38,042 nt of DNA from Staphylococcus schweitzeri (GCF_002902405.1 NZ_PPQS01000030.1:6569-44610); one strand, 5' to 3'. Numbered from the stretch's first letter, positions 8,934 through 19,466 are shown. Numbers and translations: made by a program. Notes: generated by a model not told the origin, from the sequence alone.

Positions 8934-11900
8934 TAGATTAATCTCTCTTTCTTAAAGTGTTTTATAAACATGTTCAGTACAAATCCAATAATTACGATTA
9001 ACGTCAATATTACTAACGCTAAACCTATTGGATGTTCTGCATTTAAATAATTGAAGAACATATTATCAATATAAGATAATGGTGAAATTTTATTAGTAAC
9101 ACCTTGACCAGCTGCTTTTAAATTATTCATAGCTACAAAGTATAAGCCTAATGTAGCAACCATTATGAACATACCTATTGATTTAACTTGTCGTAATAAA
9201 TACGTATTAATAAGTACGAAGACCATCATTGTTAAAATCACCATTAAGATGAATTTCATTCTATAGCCAGCTAATACATGAAACTTATTCATTGCGATTA
9301 AACTGACAATTAATCCTTCTACTAAACCAGTTGCACCAATAACACCAGACGTGATTGCATTATTCCAAAGATGGTTTTTACTACTGTAATCATCTTTAAT
9401 AAAATTCATTTGTCCTTTAGCACGTTCATAGCTATAGAAAATATATGCCGTAATCATTGATAGTAAATACATCAGTAATACAAATAATGTTGGTGAAATT
9501 ACATCTGTATTACCATTATTTGCTAATACATTTTCTAAGTTTTTCTTTTGAACCGGATTACTCATAAATGCTTTTAATGCTTGGTTTTGTCGGTCACCAT
9601 CTTTAGAATTTTGTAATACTTTTTTGAATTCTTTAGCAAACAACTCATTATCTTTATCGTTTTTAGCCATTTGACGATTCAAATCGTTAGCTCTTACGCC
9701 TAATGCACGACCTGTCGCATGTAGTTTATTCACATTATTATCTAATTGATTTAATTGTCCACTAACTGAATCTGCAATTGATTTTGATTCCTGCGTATCA
9801 GATAACAACTGCGTACTCTTTTCAGAAATTCTGCTAATTTCTTTATCTAAGTTTGAAGACATTGTGTTAAATTCATCATTTTTACCTTTATCAATTTTTG
9901 GTTCTTGTGGCTCTTCAGCAAATGTCTTTTTAACGTTTTCTAGCTGATCAACCAGTTTAGAAATATCTTCTTTATTTTTTGTTGTATTCTTTTTGTTATT
10001 TAAAATGTCATCAATCAGTTTGTCTGAATTGTCTTCCATAGTGTCGATTTGATGTAAAACAGCTACTTTGTCGTCTTTGAAGCTTTCCATGTCATTAACA
10101 ACTTGGTCAACCATCATATCAATTAAACGTTTATTATCGAATGGTTTATCTTCTCTACCTTTTGTATCTGTGTACATTTTATAATGTGCATCGAATCTAG
10201 ATAATGCACTCAATTGCTGACTTAATGCATCTTTCGATAAGCGACCATCAAGGTTATGATTCAAAGTTACGTCCACAACACTCGTTGATTTTTTATCATT
10301 CGGTTCATCTTGACGATTTGCTTGTCCGAATAATAATTGTAAATGCATTGTTTTATCTTTTAAGAAATCTTTTTCAGCATCTTTTTTCAATTTAGCGACA
10401 CCATTAACTTCAACTTTATAATCTTTATTTGATGTATCAAGTTGTACGCTTTGATCTTTAATATCATACTTTTTACCATTTATTTTAATTTCACCTTCAA
10501 AATTAAAATTAGGATCAGTTGCAACCGTCAATTGATTAATATCATTACTTTTAATTGTTTCAGTACGTTGCACTTTGACACCATCATTAATCAAACTACT
10601 TGTGTCTTGCGCAACTTGGTTATCATAATCTGTTAAATTAATATGATCTGTTAAAGGCTTTTTCAAATTATATTCGTTCTTATAACGTTTAGCTTCTTTA
10701 ACAATAGCTTCGTATTTATTAGCTTCATCCTCATTTAATCCTGCTGCTATAAAGTCTTGTTTAGACATGTTATAGATAAATGTTGTATCTGTATCGGGTT
10801 CTTTGACAATATCATCATGCAGTTGTTTCTCTAAGTTTTCAGCAAATTGAGCATTGTTCATTTTAATGCTATTCAATGCATCTTGTAAGTCTTTGTTATT
10901 CGCAAGTTCATCTTGTAATGATTCAGTTAATTGCTTACGATAATCTTCAACCATCCCTTTTGAGAATGGTGACTCTTGTGACTTGATGATATCTCTTAAT
11001 TTATCTAAGTTTTCTTTAACTGTTTGTTTATATTCTTCTTTACCTGTATCTTGCATATTAGATTGTTGATCAATTTGGCTATCCATCTGTTTCAATGCAT
11101 TAATATAATTATCAAGTTCTACACTATTTTTTTGCGACTTATAATCTTGTAAGACCTTATCCATCGCTGTATTCTGTTCATCGAATAGTGAACTTTGCTT
11201 TTCAATTAAGTTCGAAACATTATAATCTGTATTCACTCTGAACGTATCTGAATTCGCACTTAATAGCGATTTATTGTATGTTTGGAACCATTTTGTAATG
11301 TCTTTATTGGCAGAAATTGAATTTACAAGCGTATCTGTAAACAATTCTGGGAAGTCATTAATTGGGTTTAATAGATAATTCGAAAATTTACTATTCACTC
11401 CATGTTCACGTGTCATAATAGCGCCAACATTCTTTTGGGCATTATGTAAATTATCAATAATACTTGTTAAATAAATTTCTACTAAGTTTTTGTTAAAGTC
11501 ATTAAGTACATTACTTACTACTTTTTCAGTGTTTTTAGCTACTTCTTCTTTTTGTCCAACAGCTGTTTTATACTGTAATGATATTTTCGATGGTGTTTTA
11601 GCGTCTAATTGCATTGCTAATTTTGAAAAATTTTCAGGAATAACAATCATGACTTGGTATCCACCATTTTTTAAGCCTGACTCGGCAACGTTTCTCGTTA
11701 CAGTTTCAAATTTATAGTTTTTCTCATTTGCTAACCTTTTTATAAAAGCTTGACCCAACTCAACCTTTTTACCGTTGTATGTTGTTGGTTGATCTTCGTT
11801 AACAATTGCGATATGTATTGTATTATTTTTATTACTTACATTGTGAGATTCTTTTTCAGATTGATCTCCATATTTTGTTTGAACAAAAAATATCATACTA

Positions 11901-11962
11901 ACTATGGCAATTAAAATAATTAAAGTAACAATTAATGCATAAATCCAATTTTTCTTTTTCAT
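8933..11962 (-). CDS. esaA: EsaA, polytopic T7SS membrane protein
   Basis: 1009 aa with one N-terminal membrane helix (~7-29), a very large extracytoplasmic region (~30-820) with long coiled-coil stretches, and five clustered C-terminal helices (~825-1000). This is the Pip/YhgE-type topology shared with B. subtilis YueB. The extracytoplasmic region begins with the [20 protein letters not shown] motif typical of the group. EsaA is a core component of the staphylococcal T7SS with surface-exposed parts. Start ATG 11962 has AAAGGAAA upstream. It is separated from esxA by 83 nt containing a terminator-like hairpin, so its expression is probably lower than that of esxA. Confidence 0.96.
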   Translation of the reverse strand: MKKKNWIYALIVTLIILIAIVSMIFFVQTKYGDQSEKESHNVSNKNNTIHIAIVNEDQPTTYNGKKVELGQAFIKRLANEKNYKFETVTRNVAESGLKNGGYQVMIVIPENFSKLAMQLDAKTPSKISLQYKTAVGQKEEVAKNTEKVVSNVLNDFNKNLVEIYLTSIIDNLHNAQKNVGAIMTREHGVNSKFSNYLLNPINDFPELFTDTLVNSISANKDITKWFQTYNKSLLSANSDTFRVNTDYNVSNLIEKQSSLFDEQNTAMDKVLQDYKSQKNSVELDNYINALKQMDSQIDQQSNMQDTGKEEYKQTVKENLDKLRDIIKSQESPFSKGMVEDYRKQLTESLQDELANNKDLQDALNSIKMNNAQFAENLEKQLHDDIVKEPDTDTTFIYNMSKQDFIAAGLNEDEANKYEAIVKEAKRYKNEYNLKKPLTDHINLTDYDNQVAQDTSSLINDGVKVQRTETIKSNDINQLTVATDPNFNFEGEIKINGKKYDIKDQSVQLDTSNKDYKVEVNGVAKLKKDAEKDFLKDKTMHLQLLFGQANRQDEPNDKKSTSVVDVTLNHNLDGRLSKDALSQQLSALSRFDAHYKMYTDTKGREDKPFDNKRLIDMMVDQVVNDMESFKDDKVAVLHQIDTMEDNSDKLIDDILNNKKNTTKNKEDISKLVDQLENVKKTFAEEPQEPKIDKGKNDEFNTMSSNLDKEISRISEKSTQLLSDTQESKSIADSVSGQLNQLDNNVNKLHATGRALGVRANDLNRQMAKNDKDNELFAKEFKKVLQNSKDGDRQNQALKAFMSNPVQKKNLENVLANNGNTDVISPTLFVLLMYLLSMITAYIFYSYERAKGQMNFIKDDYSSKNHLWNNAITSGVIGATGLVEGLIVSLIAMNKFHVLAGYRMKFILMVILTMMVFVLINTYLLRQVKSIGMFIMVATLGLYFVAMNNLKAAGQGVTNKISPLSYIDNMFFNYLNAEHPIGLALVILTLIVIIGFVLNMFIKHFKKERLI

Positions 11963-12000
11963 GCTTATTTCCTTTCAGATATTTTCTTAAAAAAATGATA

Positions 12001-12032
12001 GGCAAAGCCACAATATTGATTGTGACTTTGCC
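12001..12032 (-). terminator. Terminator-like hairpin between esxA and esaA
   Basis: A 14-bp stem (12001-12014 with 12019-12032, one G-U pair, 4-nt loop) lies just after the esxA stop. Reading the minus strand it is followed after a few bases by a run of seven T. It should act as a partial terminator, leaving abundant monocistronic esxA message and less read-through into esaA and beyond. Confidence 0.75.
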
Positions 12033-12045
12033 AATTTCAGAATGC

Positions 12046-12339
12046 TTATTGCAAACCGAAATTATTAGAAAGTTGTTGGTCTTGCTCTTGAACAGCATCA
12101 GCAGTGCTATTCAATTGTTGTTTGATTTCTTCTAACAATTGAGCGAATTTTTCTACTTTAGGACTTAATTGTTGGAATTGCTCTTCGAAACGGCTGAAAG
12201 CTTGACCTTCCCAGTTTGCTGCAATTTCACCTTGTGCACGTGTTAAATCAGATAAAATTTGACGGATTTGGTCTGAACCTTGCCCGTAAGATTGTGATTT
12301 TGCTCTGATTTCCTCTGGACTCATCTTAATCATTGCCAT
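12046..12339 (-). CDS. esxA: EsxA, WXG100 secreted protein
   Basis: 97 aa starting [20 protein letters not shown]. The frame extends upstream to 12390, but ATG 12339 has a perfect AGGAGG 8 nt upstream and gives the known protein. It is a helical hairpin with the WEG turn (ANWEGQAF) and no signal peptide. EsxA is the secreted WXG100 homodimer that is both substrate and required component of the staphylococcal T7SS. It is the first gene of the locus, transcribed from the region divergent to essH, and followed by a terminator-like hairpin. The sequence looks identical to S. aureus EsxA from memory, in contrast to the variable effector end of the locus. Confidence 0.98.
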
Positions 12340-12382
12340 AACTAGAAACCTCCTGAATATTTTAAGTTTATCAAAACTTTTT

Positions 12383-12412
12383 AGGGACACTATTATTTAG
12401 AAAAGTGTTCCT
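12383..12412. promoter_or_regulatory. Inverted repeat in the esxA leader
   Basis: Arms 12383-12391 (AGGGACACT) and 12404-12412 (AGTGTTCCT) pair over 9 bp with one mismatch around a 12-nt A/T-rich loop, 44 nt upstream of the esxA ATG. It could be a leader hairpin or a regulator-binding palindrome. The surrounding 12340-12586 stretch holds the divergent esxA and essH promoters and is otherwise very A/T-rich with no gene. Confidence 0.45.
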
Positions 12413-12519
12413 TACTCAAATAATATATAAATTATTAGTATATGTATATAGTTTTTTAAGTATTTTTAGCTTTTTTTAAATAAATATATTGAATATACCC
12501 ATATATTTTTAATTACCCA

Positions 12520-12548
12520 TTCATTTTTGTAATATAAATGTGTATACT
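12520..12548 (+). promoter_or_regulatory. essH: Candidate sigma-A promoter of essH
   Basis: TTCATT (12520-12525) and TATACT (12543-12548) are separated by 17 bp and lie about 40 nt upstream of the essH start. The -10 is near consensus and the -35 is weak. Assigned by pattern only. Confidence 0.4.
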
Positions 12549-12586
12549 AAAATTAAATTAAATACATAAAGGATTATATGGTTATT

Positions 12587-13480
12587 ATGAAGAAAACAAT
12601 TTTACTGACTATGACAACTCTTACTTTTTTTAGTATATTGCCCCATTCGGCCATAGCTACTACGAATGACAATCAAACACTAGAAGAAGCACAAAAAGCA
12701 CACCCAAATGCACAGTTCAAAGTGAATAAAGACAACGGCACTTATACATATACATACGACAAAAATAATGTGCCAAATAGTAATCAGCAATCACAGTCAC
12801 GTACATCAGAGAATAATCAACACACAAATCAACGTGACCATAATACTAATCAGTACCATTCGCCATTGAGTGATCAGTACACCAACATTAATGATGCAAT
12901 AGATTCACATACACCACCTCAAACGCCACCAAGCAATCCGTTGACACCTGCAATACCGAATGTCGAAGACAACGACGATGAAATAAATAATGCTTTTTCA
13001 AAAGACAAAAAAGGGCTCATTACAGGCATTGACTTAGATGAATTGTATGACGAATTACAAATTGCTGAATTTAATGACAAGGCTAAAACAGCAGATGGTA
13101 AACCATTAGCGTTAGGAAATGGTAAAATTATTGATCAGCCTTTATTCACAAGCAAAAATAACTTATATACTGCTGGACAATGCACATGGTATGTCTTTGA
13201 TAAACGTGCAAAAGAGGGACATACAATTAGTACGTTTTGGGGAGATGCCAAAAACTGGGCAGGTCAAGCTTCAAGCAATGGTTTTAAAGTAGATAGACAC
13301 CCTACACGAGGATCAATTTTACAAACTGTAAATGGCCCCTTTGGTCATGTAGCCTATGTTGAAAAAGTTAATATTGATGGAAGTATTTTAATTTCCGAGA
13401 TGAATTGGATTGGTGAATATATCGTTTCATCAAGAACCATCTCTGCTTCAGAAGTTTCATCATATAATTACATTCATTAA
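12587..13480 (+). CDS. essH: EssH, secreted CHAP-domain peptidoglycan hydrolase
   Basis: 297 aa from ATG 12587. An in-frame ATG at 12578 would add three residues; neither has ideal spacing from AAAGGA at 12568, but MKK at 12587 gives the usual start of the signal peptide (MKKTILLTMTTLTFF..., cleavage likely after SAIA/T). A low-complexity Asn/Gln/Pro/Thr-rich linker (~60-125) is followed by a C-terminal CHAP domain with C199 (GQCTWYV), H254 (FGHVAYVE), E271 and N273 (SEMNW) as the expected cysteine-peptidase/amidase centre. EssH is reported to cut staphylococcal peptidoglycan and to aid T7 protein release through the wall. It lies divergent to esxA with a 247-nt shared upstream region and has its own terminator. 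Confidence 0.93.
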   Translation: MKKTILLTMTTLTFFSILPHSAIATTNDNQTLEEAQKAHPNAQFKVNKDNGTYTYTYDKNNVPNSNQQSQSRTSENNQHTNQRDHNTNQYHSPLSDQYTNINDAIDSHTPPQTPPSNPLTPAIPNVEDNDDEINNAFSKDKKGLITGIDLDELYDELQIAEFNDKAKTADGKPLALGNGKIIDQPLFTSKNNLYTAGQCTWYVFDKRAKEGHTISTFWGDAKNWAGQASSNGFKVDRHPTRGSILQTVNGPFGHVAYVEKVNIDGSILISEMNWIGEYIVSSRTISASEVSSYNYIH

Positions 13481-13500
13481 ATTAATCATGACATCAATAA

Positions 13501-13560
13501 AAAGCGACCAGTTCGCAGTTTACAATTCGTAACACTGCAAAATTGGTCGCTTTATTTTGT
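13501..13560 (+). terminator. Intrinsic terminator of essH
   Basis: AAAGCGACCA (13501-13510) pairs perfectly with TGGTCGCTTT (13544-13553), with an inner GCAGT/ACTGC pair at 13515-13519 and 13534-13538, followed by TTTATTTTGT. It lies 20 nt after the essH stop. Confidence 0.85.
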
Positions 13561-13802
13561 ATACTTTTCAAATATTAAATAAATCTTCTTCGCCAAAAAG
13601 ATACTGCCTAACAAGTTAATCAACACATTTCAAGAATCATTATGTAATCAAACTATTTTTTGTAGTTTATTAGATTTTCAATAACTTATTAATCATTATT
13701 ATAACTAAAATTCTATTAATTTAAACAAAATTTAAAATAAACCATTTAATAAAATGTATTGTTCTGATATGATTAACTCATAAATAATTGGGAGGAAACA
13801 AA
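13561..13802 (+). promoter_or_regulatory. Upstream region of the DUF6583-like gene with candidate promoter
   Basis: This A/T-rich stretch after the essH terminator has no supportable gene. A possible sigma-A promoter is TTTAAT (13745-13750), 17 bp, TATGAT (13768-13773). The GGAGG ribosome site (13791-13795) sits 7 nt before ATG 13803. I see no operator palindrome. Confidence 0.35.
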
Positions 13803-15326
13803 ATGTCTAAAAAACTAAAAATTATAATTCCTATTATTATAGTCTTATTATTAATAGGTGGAATCGCATGGGGAGTTTATGCATTTTTTGCTAATACACC
13901 GAAAAATACATACCTGAAAAGTGAACAACAAACCGCAAAAATGTATAAAGATTATTTTAATGACCGTTTTGAAAATGAAGTGAAGTTCCAAGAAAAGATG
14001 AAGGATAATTCATTTTTATCTTCATTAGAACTTAGCGCAGATGCATCAGATGAAATTATTAAAGGCCTTGGTATTCCTAAATCTGCTGTAAATGCTTCTA
14101 AAATTAAAATGTCTTATGGACATGATCCAAAAAAAGAGAAATCAATGATTAATCTTGAACCAACAGTAGCTGATACTGAATTAGGGAAATTCCAGTTAGC
14201 TGCAGATAAAGATAAGCATTATTTCGAATCACCGTTATTTAAAGGGAAATATAGTATTGATAATTCTGATTTGCTATCAACTTATTCAAAACTTACAGGT
14301 GAAGATGAAGAAACAGCAAAAGAGAATGGTATTACAAACCAACAATTAAATTTAAATAGTATTTTCAGTAATGCTCAAGCACAACAAAGTGACTACAGCA
14401 AGATTGCCGAAAAATATTCAGAACTTATTGTCGACAAATTAGATGATGATAATTTTGAAAAAGGTAAAAAAGAAGAAATTAAGGTTAATGGCGAAAAGTA
14501 CAAAGTTAGACCTGTCACATTAACACTTAGCAGAGCTGACACTAAAAAAATCACATTAGCTGTATTAGAAGAAGCTAAAAAGGATAAAGATCTTAAAAAA
14601 TTAATGAAAGAACAAGGTGCTACAAAAGACTTTGAAAAAGACATCAAAAAAGCAATTGACGATGCCAAAGAAACTAAAAAAGATGAGTTTCCTAAAATTC
14701 AATCTAAAATTTATACAGAAAAACATACAATTGTAAAACGAGAAATTACAATTACAGACAAAGAAAATAATAAAACCAAAATCAAAGGTACTAATACTTT
14801 AGAAGACGATAAGTTAAAACTAGATTACGCACTAGATTTCGACCAAGATAAATACACGTATGCTGAAGCGAAATATACAATTAAAGGCGTATCTTCTAAA
14901 GAAAAAGACAATAAATACAGTGATAAATATGAATTTGGTAAAAAGACAGAATATGATGAATCAAAAATCAAATTAGATAACCAAGAAAAAGTAGATGGTA
15001 CAAAACGTCAAGATAAAGGTAAAATCGCTTTTGCAATGGATAAATATAGCAATGAAAATGAAATTACATTTGAAAATAATATAGATTCTGACGTAAAAAA
15101 TAACACTCAGAAATCAACGTTAGATATTGGCATCAAATATGCTGAAGAACCAATTAACTTCATTTTAAAATCTAACACAAAATTAAAAGCAGATATTGAT
15201 TTTGATGATAGTGGCGCGAAAGATTTCAATAGTTTATCTTCAAAAGACCGCGAAAAACTTGAAAAAGAAATCGAAAAAAATGGCGGCAAAATGTTTGAAT
15301 CAATTTTAAAAAAGGTATCTAAATAA
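13803..15326 (+). CDS. Membrane-anchored extracellular protein, DUF6583-like, function unknown
   Basis: 507 aa. ATG 13803 is chosen because GGAGG lies 7 nt upstream; the frame runs further up only through a TTG. A short basic N-terminus (MSKKLK) leads into one membrane helix (~6-30, IIIPIIIVLLLIGGIAWGVY). There is no lipobox Cys, so it is probably an uncleaved signal anchor. The remaining ~475 residues are very rich in Lys, Asp and Glu with alternating beta-strand-like segments, suggesting an extracytoplasmic beta-rich domain. It stands directly before an ABC-2 transporter operon, so an accessory or substrate-handling role is possible but unproven. A perfect hairpin separates it from the permease genes. 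I know no function for the family. Confidence 0.9.
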   Translation: MSKKLKIIIPIIIVLLLIGGIAWGVYAFFANTPKNTYLKSEQQTAKMYKDYFNDRFENEVKFQEKMKDNSFLSSLELSADASDEIIKGLGIPKSAVNASKIKMSYGHDPKKEKSMINLEPTVADTELGKFQLAADKDKHYFESPLFKGKYSIDNSDLLSTYSKLTGEDEETAKENGITNQQLNLNSIFSNAQAQQSDYSKIAEKYSELIVDKLDDDNFEKGKKEEIKVNGEKYKVRPVTLTLSRADTKKITLAVLEEAKKDKDLKKLMKEQGATKDFEKDIKKAIDDAKETKKDEFPKIQSKIYTEKHTIVKREITITDKENNKTKIKGTNTLEDDKLKLDYALDFDQDKYTYAEAKYTIKGVSSKEKDNKYSDKYEFGKKTEYDESKIKLDNQEKVDGTKRQDKGKIAFAMDKYSNENEITFENNIDSDVKNNTQKSTLDIGIKYAEEPINFILKSNTKLKADIDFDDSGAKDFNSLSSKDREKLEKEIEKNGGKMFESILKKVSK

Positions 15327-15340
15327 CTAAAATATAACAA

Positions 15341-15374
15341 TAAGATTGAAAGGTTATCATGCCTTTCAATCTTA
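15341..15374. repeat. Perfect 13-bp hairpin between the DUF6583-like gene and the ABC operon
   Basis: TAAGATTGAAAGG (15341-15353) and CCTTTCAATCTTA (15362-15374) pair perfectly around an 8-nt loop. There is no T-run after it on either strand. It is more likely an attenuator, RNA-processing site or mRNA-stabilising hairpin than a complete terminator. The next gene's GGAGGAG begins 6 nt later. Confidence 0.6.
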
Positions 15375-15393
15375 TCATTGGAGGAGTGGTTAA

Positions 15394-16560
15394 ATGAAAA
15401 CAATACATTTGTTTCGCATCTACCACTCTTTTTTATTGAAAAAGTGGTATTTGATTATCTATTTACTATTTATATTAGCGGCACTCCTTATTACATTAAC
15501 GACAATCCAACATGTAACAGAAGATGATAATCATTTTAATATAGGTGTCGTGGATAAAGATCAATCTAGTGAAACGAAATTGATTTTAAGTTCTATCGGT
15601 AAAGGTAGTAATTTAGGTAAAAATGTGAGCATTAAAGCTTATGATAATAAACAAGCACATACTTTGTTAAAACAACATAAACTTCAAGGCTATTTTGTGT
15701 TTGATAAAGGTATGACAAGGGCTTTTTATAAACAAGGCGAACTACCAATTTCAGTATATACATATGATCAACAATCCATGAAAAGTGTTGTATTGTCACA
15801 GTTAACAGATTCTGTGTACCAACGTCTTATGCTATCGATGGGTGGTATTTTAGCTTTTCAAGACTTAGCACCGAAAGCATCACATTCTGACAGTATTAAT
15901 GTAATGACAGATTTGCTGATTACAGGATTAAACCGTTCAGGTGCATTTAACTTAGAACCGATTCATTTATACGATACGGGCAGTTATTATGCAATTACAG
16001 GATTTTTAGCAGCGATATTCATCTTTGCACTATCTTTATTTACAGTTTTGAAAATGAATCAAGATACTGTATTGAAAGAGCGATTGAAAATGTTTCATTT
16101 TTCTAAAGAACGTTTGTTAATCATTCGTGTGTTTATTACATGGTTTTATACTATGTTATGGAGCATCGTCGGCGTAGTTTGGATCATGTATAGTATTTCA
16201 AATACATTTGAATTATATAATTGGCCGACATTAGCTATCCATTTAAGCTATTATGTCACTTTTTTAATACTGTGTTTGCTGCTGATTGAACTCTTAACGA
16301 CTGACTTGATGAATGGTATTTGTAAAATCATGTTAGCTATTATGGTTTTGATGCTATCTGGCATGACTGTACCTACTATTTTTCTACAGCACGTAGCAAA
16401 CGGTATTTTTACTATTCAACCATTTGCTATTGTAACGAATCAATTATTAGAAATTATTTTAAACAACTATATTTTAGAACTACACCCTAGTTTCTATCTT
16501 AGCCTCATCGCACTGATAATTATTAATTTAGCTGTATTGGTTTGGAGGTATCGTCAATGA
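15394..16560 (+). CDS. ABC-2 type transporter permease (first)
   Basis: 388 aa, ATG 15394 with GGAGGAG 9 nt upstream. One N-terminal membrane helix (~18-40) is followed by an extracytoplasmic domain opening with the ABC-2 motif FNIGVVDKDQSSETK (residues ~49-63). Five more helices follow in the C-terminal half (~200-385). This is the ABC2_membrane_3/YhgE-like topology and is distantly reminiscent of EsaA's ends. The last codons overlap the next permease (ATGA), showing translational coupling. With the second permease and the ATPase it forms a complete heteromeric exporter of unknown cargo. No accessory membrane fusion protein or substrate gene other than the upstream DUF6583-like protein is adjacent. 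Confidence 0.88.
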   Translation: MKTIHLFRIYHSFLLKKWYLIIYLLFILAALLITLTTIQHVTEDDNHFNIGVVDKDQSSETKLILSSIGKGSNLGKNVSIKAYDNKQAHTLLKQHKLQGYFVFDKGMTRAFYKQGELPISVYTYDQQSMKSVVLSQLTDSVYQRLMLSMGGILAFQDLAPKASHSDSINVMTDLLITGLNRSGAFNLEPIHLYDTGSYYAITGFLAAIFIFALSLFTVLKMNQDTVLKERLKMFHFSKERLLIIRVFITWFYTMLWSIVGVVWIMYSISNTFELYNWPTLAIHLSYYVTFLILCLLLIELLTTDLMNGICKIMLAIMVLMLSGMTVPTIFLQHVANGIFTIQPFAIVTNQLLEIILNNYILELHPSFYLSLIALIIINLAVLVWRYRQ

Positions 16561-17477
16561 AACCTTATATACATCTTGTGGTGTTCAAGCAATGGCTACA
16601 ATACATCATGTTAGTTGCAATCATATTAATTGCACTTTTACTATGCAGTTTTGGTTATCGTGTGGCGCATGAAAATTTCAAAATACCTATTACTATTCAA
16701 GATTTAGACCAAACTACTGCTTCAAAATCATTAATAAATAAAATTAAACAATCTGATTATGTAACTGTTAACAAAGTCGATGAAGATGAAAGCTATATTG
16801 AAGATGATGTTACTAAAAAGGAAGCTATTTTAAGTATGCAAATTCCTAAAGGTTTCTCTCAAAAATTAAAAGAGAACCGTTTAAAAGAAACCATAAAGTT
16901 ATATGGTAGAGATGATTTTATCGGTGGTATTGCTGTAGAAATTGTCAGTAGTTCATTATATGAACAGCAAATTCCTAATATTATTTATGAACACCTTGAG
17001 GATATGAAACATCATCAATCTATAACAGCTATCAATAAGTCCTATCATAAACATACACCTGAATCTAAAATCAAATTTGTATCGCTGACTAAACAAGCAC
17101 AACACTCTATTTCAATCAGTTTAATCTTTGCAGCTATTTTATTTGTTAGCGCGGTTCAAGTTGTACTTCATTATCGTTTAAACCAACAATCAGCATTGCA
17201 ACGATTATCACAATATCATTTAAGTCGTTTCAAACTATATAGTACTTATGTAACGACACATACGATCTTGTTATTGTTGGTACTATTGGCAGTTAGTCTA
17301 TACTTGTCCCAATCACTCAGCTTAATATTTTACTTAAAATCACTATTACTTATATTGATTTATGAGATAGGTATTGTCTTTATCTTATTCCATATTCAAA
17401 CAATAAGTCATCGATTATTCATGACATTTATATATGCACTTGCTATGGGTATCGTATACTTGACCATTTTCATGTAA
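16557..17477 (+). CDS. ABC-2 type transporter permease (second)
   Basis: 306 aa. ATG 16557 overlaps the previous stop as ATGA and has GGAGG 9 nt upstream; an upstream extension of the frame to 16542 lacks such a signal. The topology repeats that of the first permease: an N-terminal helix (~16-36), an extracytoplasmic domain starting IPITIQDLDQTTASKSLINK, and about five C-terminal helices (~180-305). It is shorter than its partner. Two related permeases side by side imply a heterodimeric channel energised by the following ATPase. Substrate unknown. Confidence 0.86.
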   Translation: MKPYIHLVVFKQWLQYIMLVAIILIALLLCSFGYRVAHENFKIPITIQDLDQTTASKSLINKIKQSDYVTVNKVDEDESYIEDDVTKKEAILSMQIPKGFSQKLKENRLKETIKLYGRDDFIGGIAVEIVSSSLYEQQIPNIIYEHLEDMKHHQSITAINKSYHKHTPESKIKFVSLTKQAQHSISISLIFAAILFVSAVQVVLHYRLNQQSALQRLSQYHLSRFKLYSTYVTTHTILLLLVLLAVSLYLSQSLSLIFYLKSLLLILIYEIGIVFILFHIQTISHRLFMTFIYALAMGIVYLTIFM

Positions 17478-17490
17478 AGGAGCGTAACTG

Positions 17491-18150
17491 ATGATAGAAA
17501 TTAATAACCTTTCAAAGCGTTACCGTAACAAACAGATTTTCAATCATTTAACCATGTCCTTTGATAGTAATCGTTTAACAGTATTACTTGGTGATAATGG
17601 CGCTGGAAAATCAACATTACTTCGTATGATTGCTGGTATTGAAAAAGCTAACGATGGAACGATTAACTATTTCGGCGAAAAATGGAATCAAAGACAAATT
17701 CAAAATCATATCGGTTATGTGCCACAAGACATTGCATTATTTGAGCATATGACAGTTGCTGAAAATATTAAATTCTTTAAATCACTTTGTAAAAATCCCA
17801 TTAACGATACAACTATCAATGAATATTTACAACAATTAAACTTTGATGATACATCTATAAAAGTATCTACATTATCTGGTGGAAATAAACGTAAAATTAA
17901 TATATTAGTTGGTTTATTAGGACAACCACGAATTCTTATTTTAGATGAGCCTACGGTTGGTATTGATTTAAAATCTAGACATGATATTCACCAATTACTT
18001 AACATTATGAAATTTAAATGCTTAATTATATTAACTACCCATCATTTAGATGAGGTTGAAGCACTTGCAGATGATATCAAATTAATTGGCCAAGACCCTT
18101 TTTATCAGCATGTTTTAGATGAAAAGCAATGGACATATACTTACTATTAA
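17491..18150 (+). CDS. ABC transporter ATP-binding protein
   Basis: 219 aa with a full nucleotide-binding domain: Walker A GDNGAGKST (~35-43), Q-loop VPQD, signature LSGGNKRK, Walker B ILILDEPTVGID, and H-loop TTHH. ATG 17491 follows AAAGGAG; the gap to the second permease is 13 nt. It is the energy subunit of the adjacent ABC-2 exporter. At 219 aa it is a minimal domain with no C-terminal regulatory part. The operon ends in a strong hairpin that also serves the convergent lytM gene. Confidence 0.92.
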   Translation: MIEINNLSKRYRNKQIFNHLTMSFDSNRLTVLLGDNGAGKSTLLRMIAGIEKANDGTINYFGEKWNQRQIQNHIGYVPQDIALFEHMTVAENIKFFKSLCKNPINDTTINEYLQQLNFDDTSIKVSTLSGGNKRKINILVGLLGQPRILILDEPTVGIDLKSRHDIHQLLNIMKFKCLIILTTHHLDEVEALADDIKLIGQDPFYQHVLDEKQWTYTYY

Positions 18151-18154
18151 AACG

Positions 18155-18197
18155 AAAAAACCCAAGTTGCGTATGATATCGTAACTTGGGTTTTACT
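18155..18197. terminator. Bidirectional terminator between the ABC operon and lytM
   Basis: AACCCAAGTT (18159-18168) pairs with AACTTGGGTT (18183-18192), preceded by an A-run and followed by T-rich sequence. It can terminate transcription from either side and sits between two convergent stop codons. Confidence 0.85.
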
Positions 18198-18200
18198 TTA

Positions 18201-19199
<999 letters not shown>

Positions 19200-19304
19200 T
19201 CAAATAAACTGTAATGCACATACTAAAATAATCAAACTATCTAGTAAAGTGTTTAAGCCACATTTTCAAACTTTTTAATATTACAGAAATGTTTTACCAA
19301 ACTC

Positions 19305-19321
19305 ATTGCAACACTATTACA
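19305..19321 (-). promoter_or_regulatory. WalR-like binding box upstream of lytM
   Basis: On the minus strand the sequence reads TGTAAT-AGTGT-TGCAAT, matching the WalR direct repeat TGTWAH-N5-TGTWAH with one mismatch. lytM is known to be controlled by WalKR in S. aureus. The box is ~140 nt before the start. The 19164-19304 stretch holds the leader and a weak promoter candidate (TTTACT, 17 bp, TAGTAT on the minus strand) but no gene. Confidence 0.5.
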
Positions 19322-19372
19322 AAAAATATACGTATTGATAATAAATTGACATATCTCCATTTCTAAATCGCA

Positions 19373-19412
19373 CAAAAATAAGCGTAAGAATTTAGTATCA
19401 TCATACGCTTAT
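19373..19412 (-). terminator. Terminator of the Ntn hydrolase gene
   Basis: ATAAGCGTA (19378-19386) pairs with TACGCTTAT (19404-19412). On the minus strand the stem is followed by TTTTTG. It lies 55 nt past the stop of the choloylglycine hydrolase family gene. Confidence 0.7.
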
Positions 19413-19466
19413 AAATAAAGCAATATTTACTTCAAATTTGCAAATCACCAAATTGTTATATTTAAT

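Noticed and set aside
12340..12390. Longer EsxA start at 12390
   Set aside because: The AGGAGG site and known 97-aa protein point to ATG 12339; the extension is leader RNA.
15341..15374. Hairpin read as a full intrinsic terminator
   Set aside because: No T-tract follows on the plus strand, so read-through into the ABC operon is likely; kept as a repeat only.
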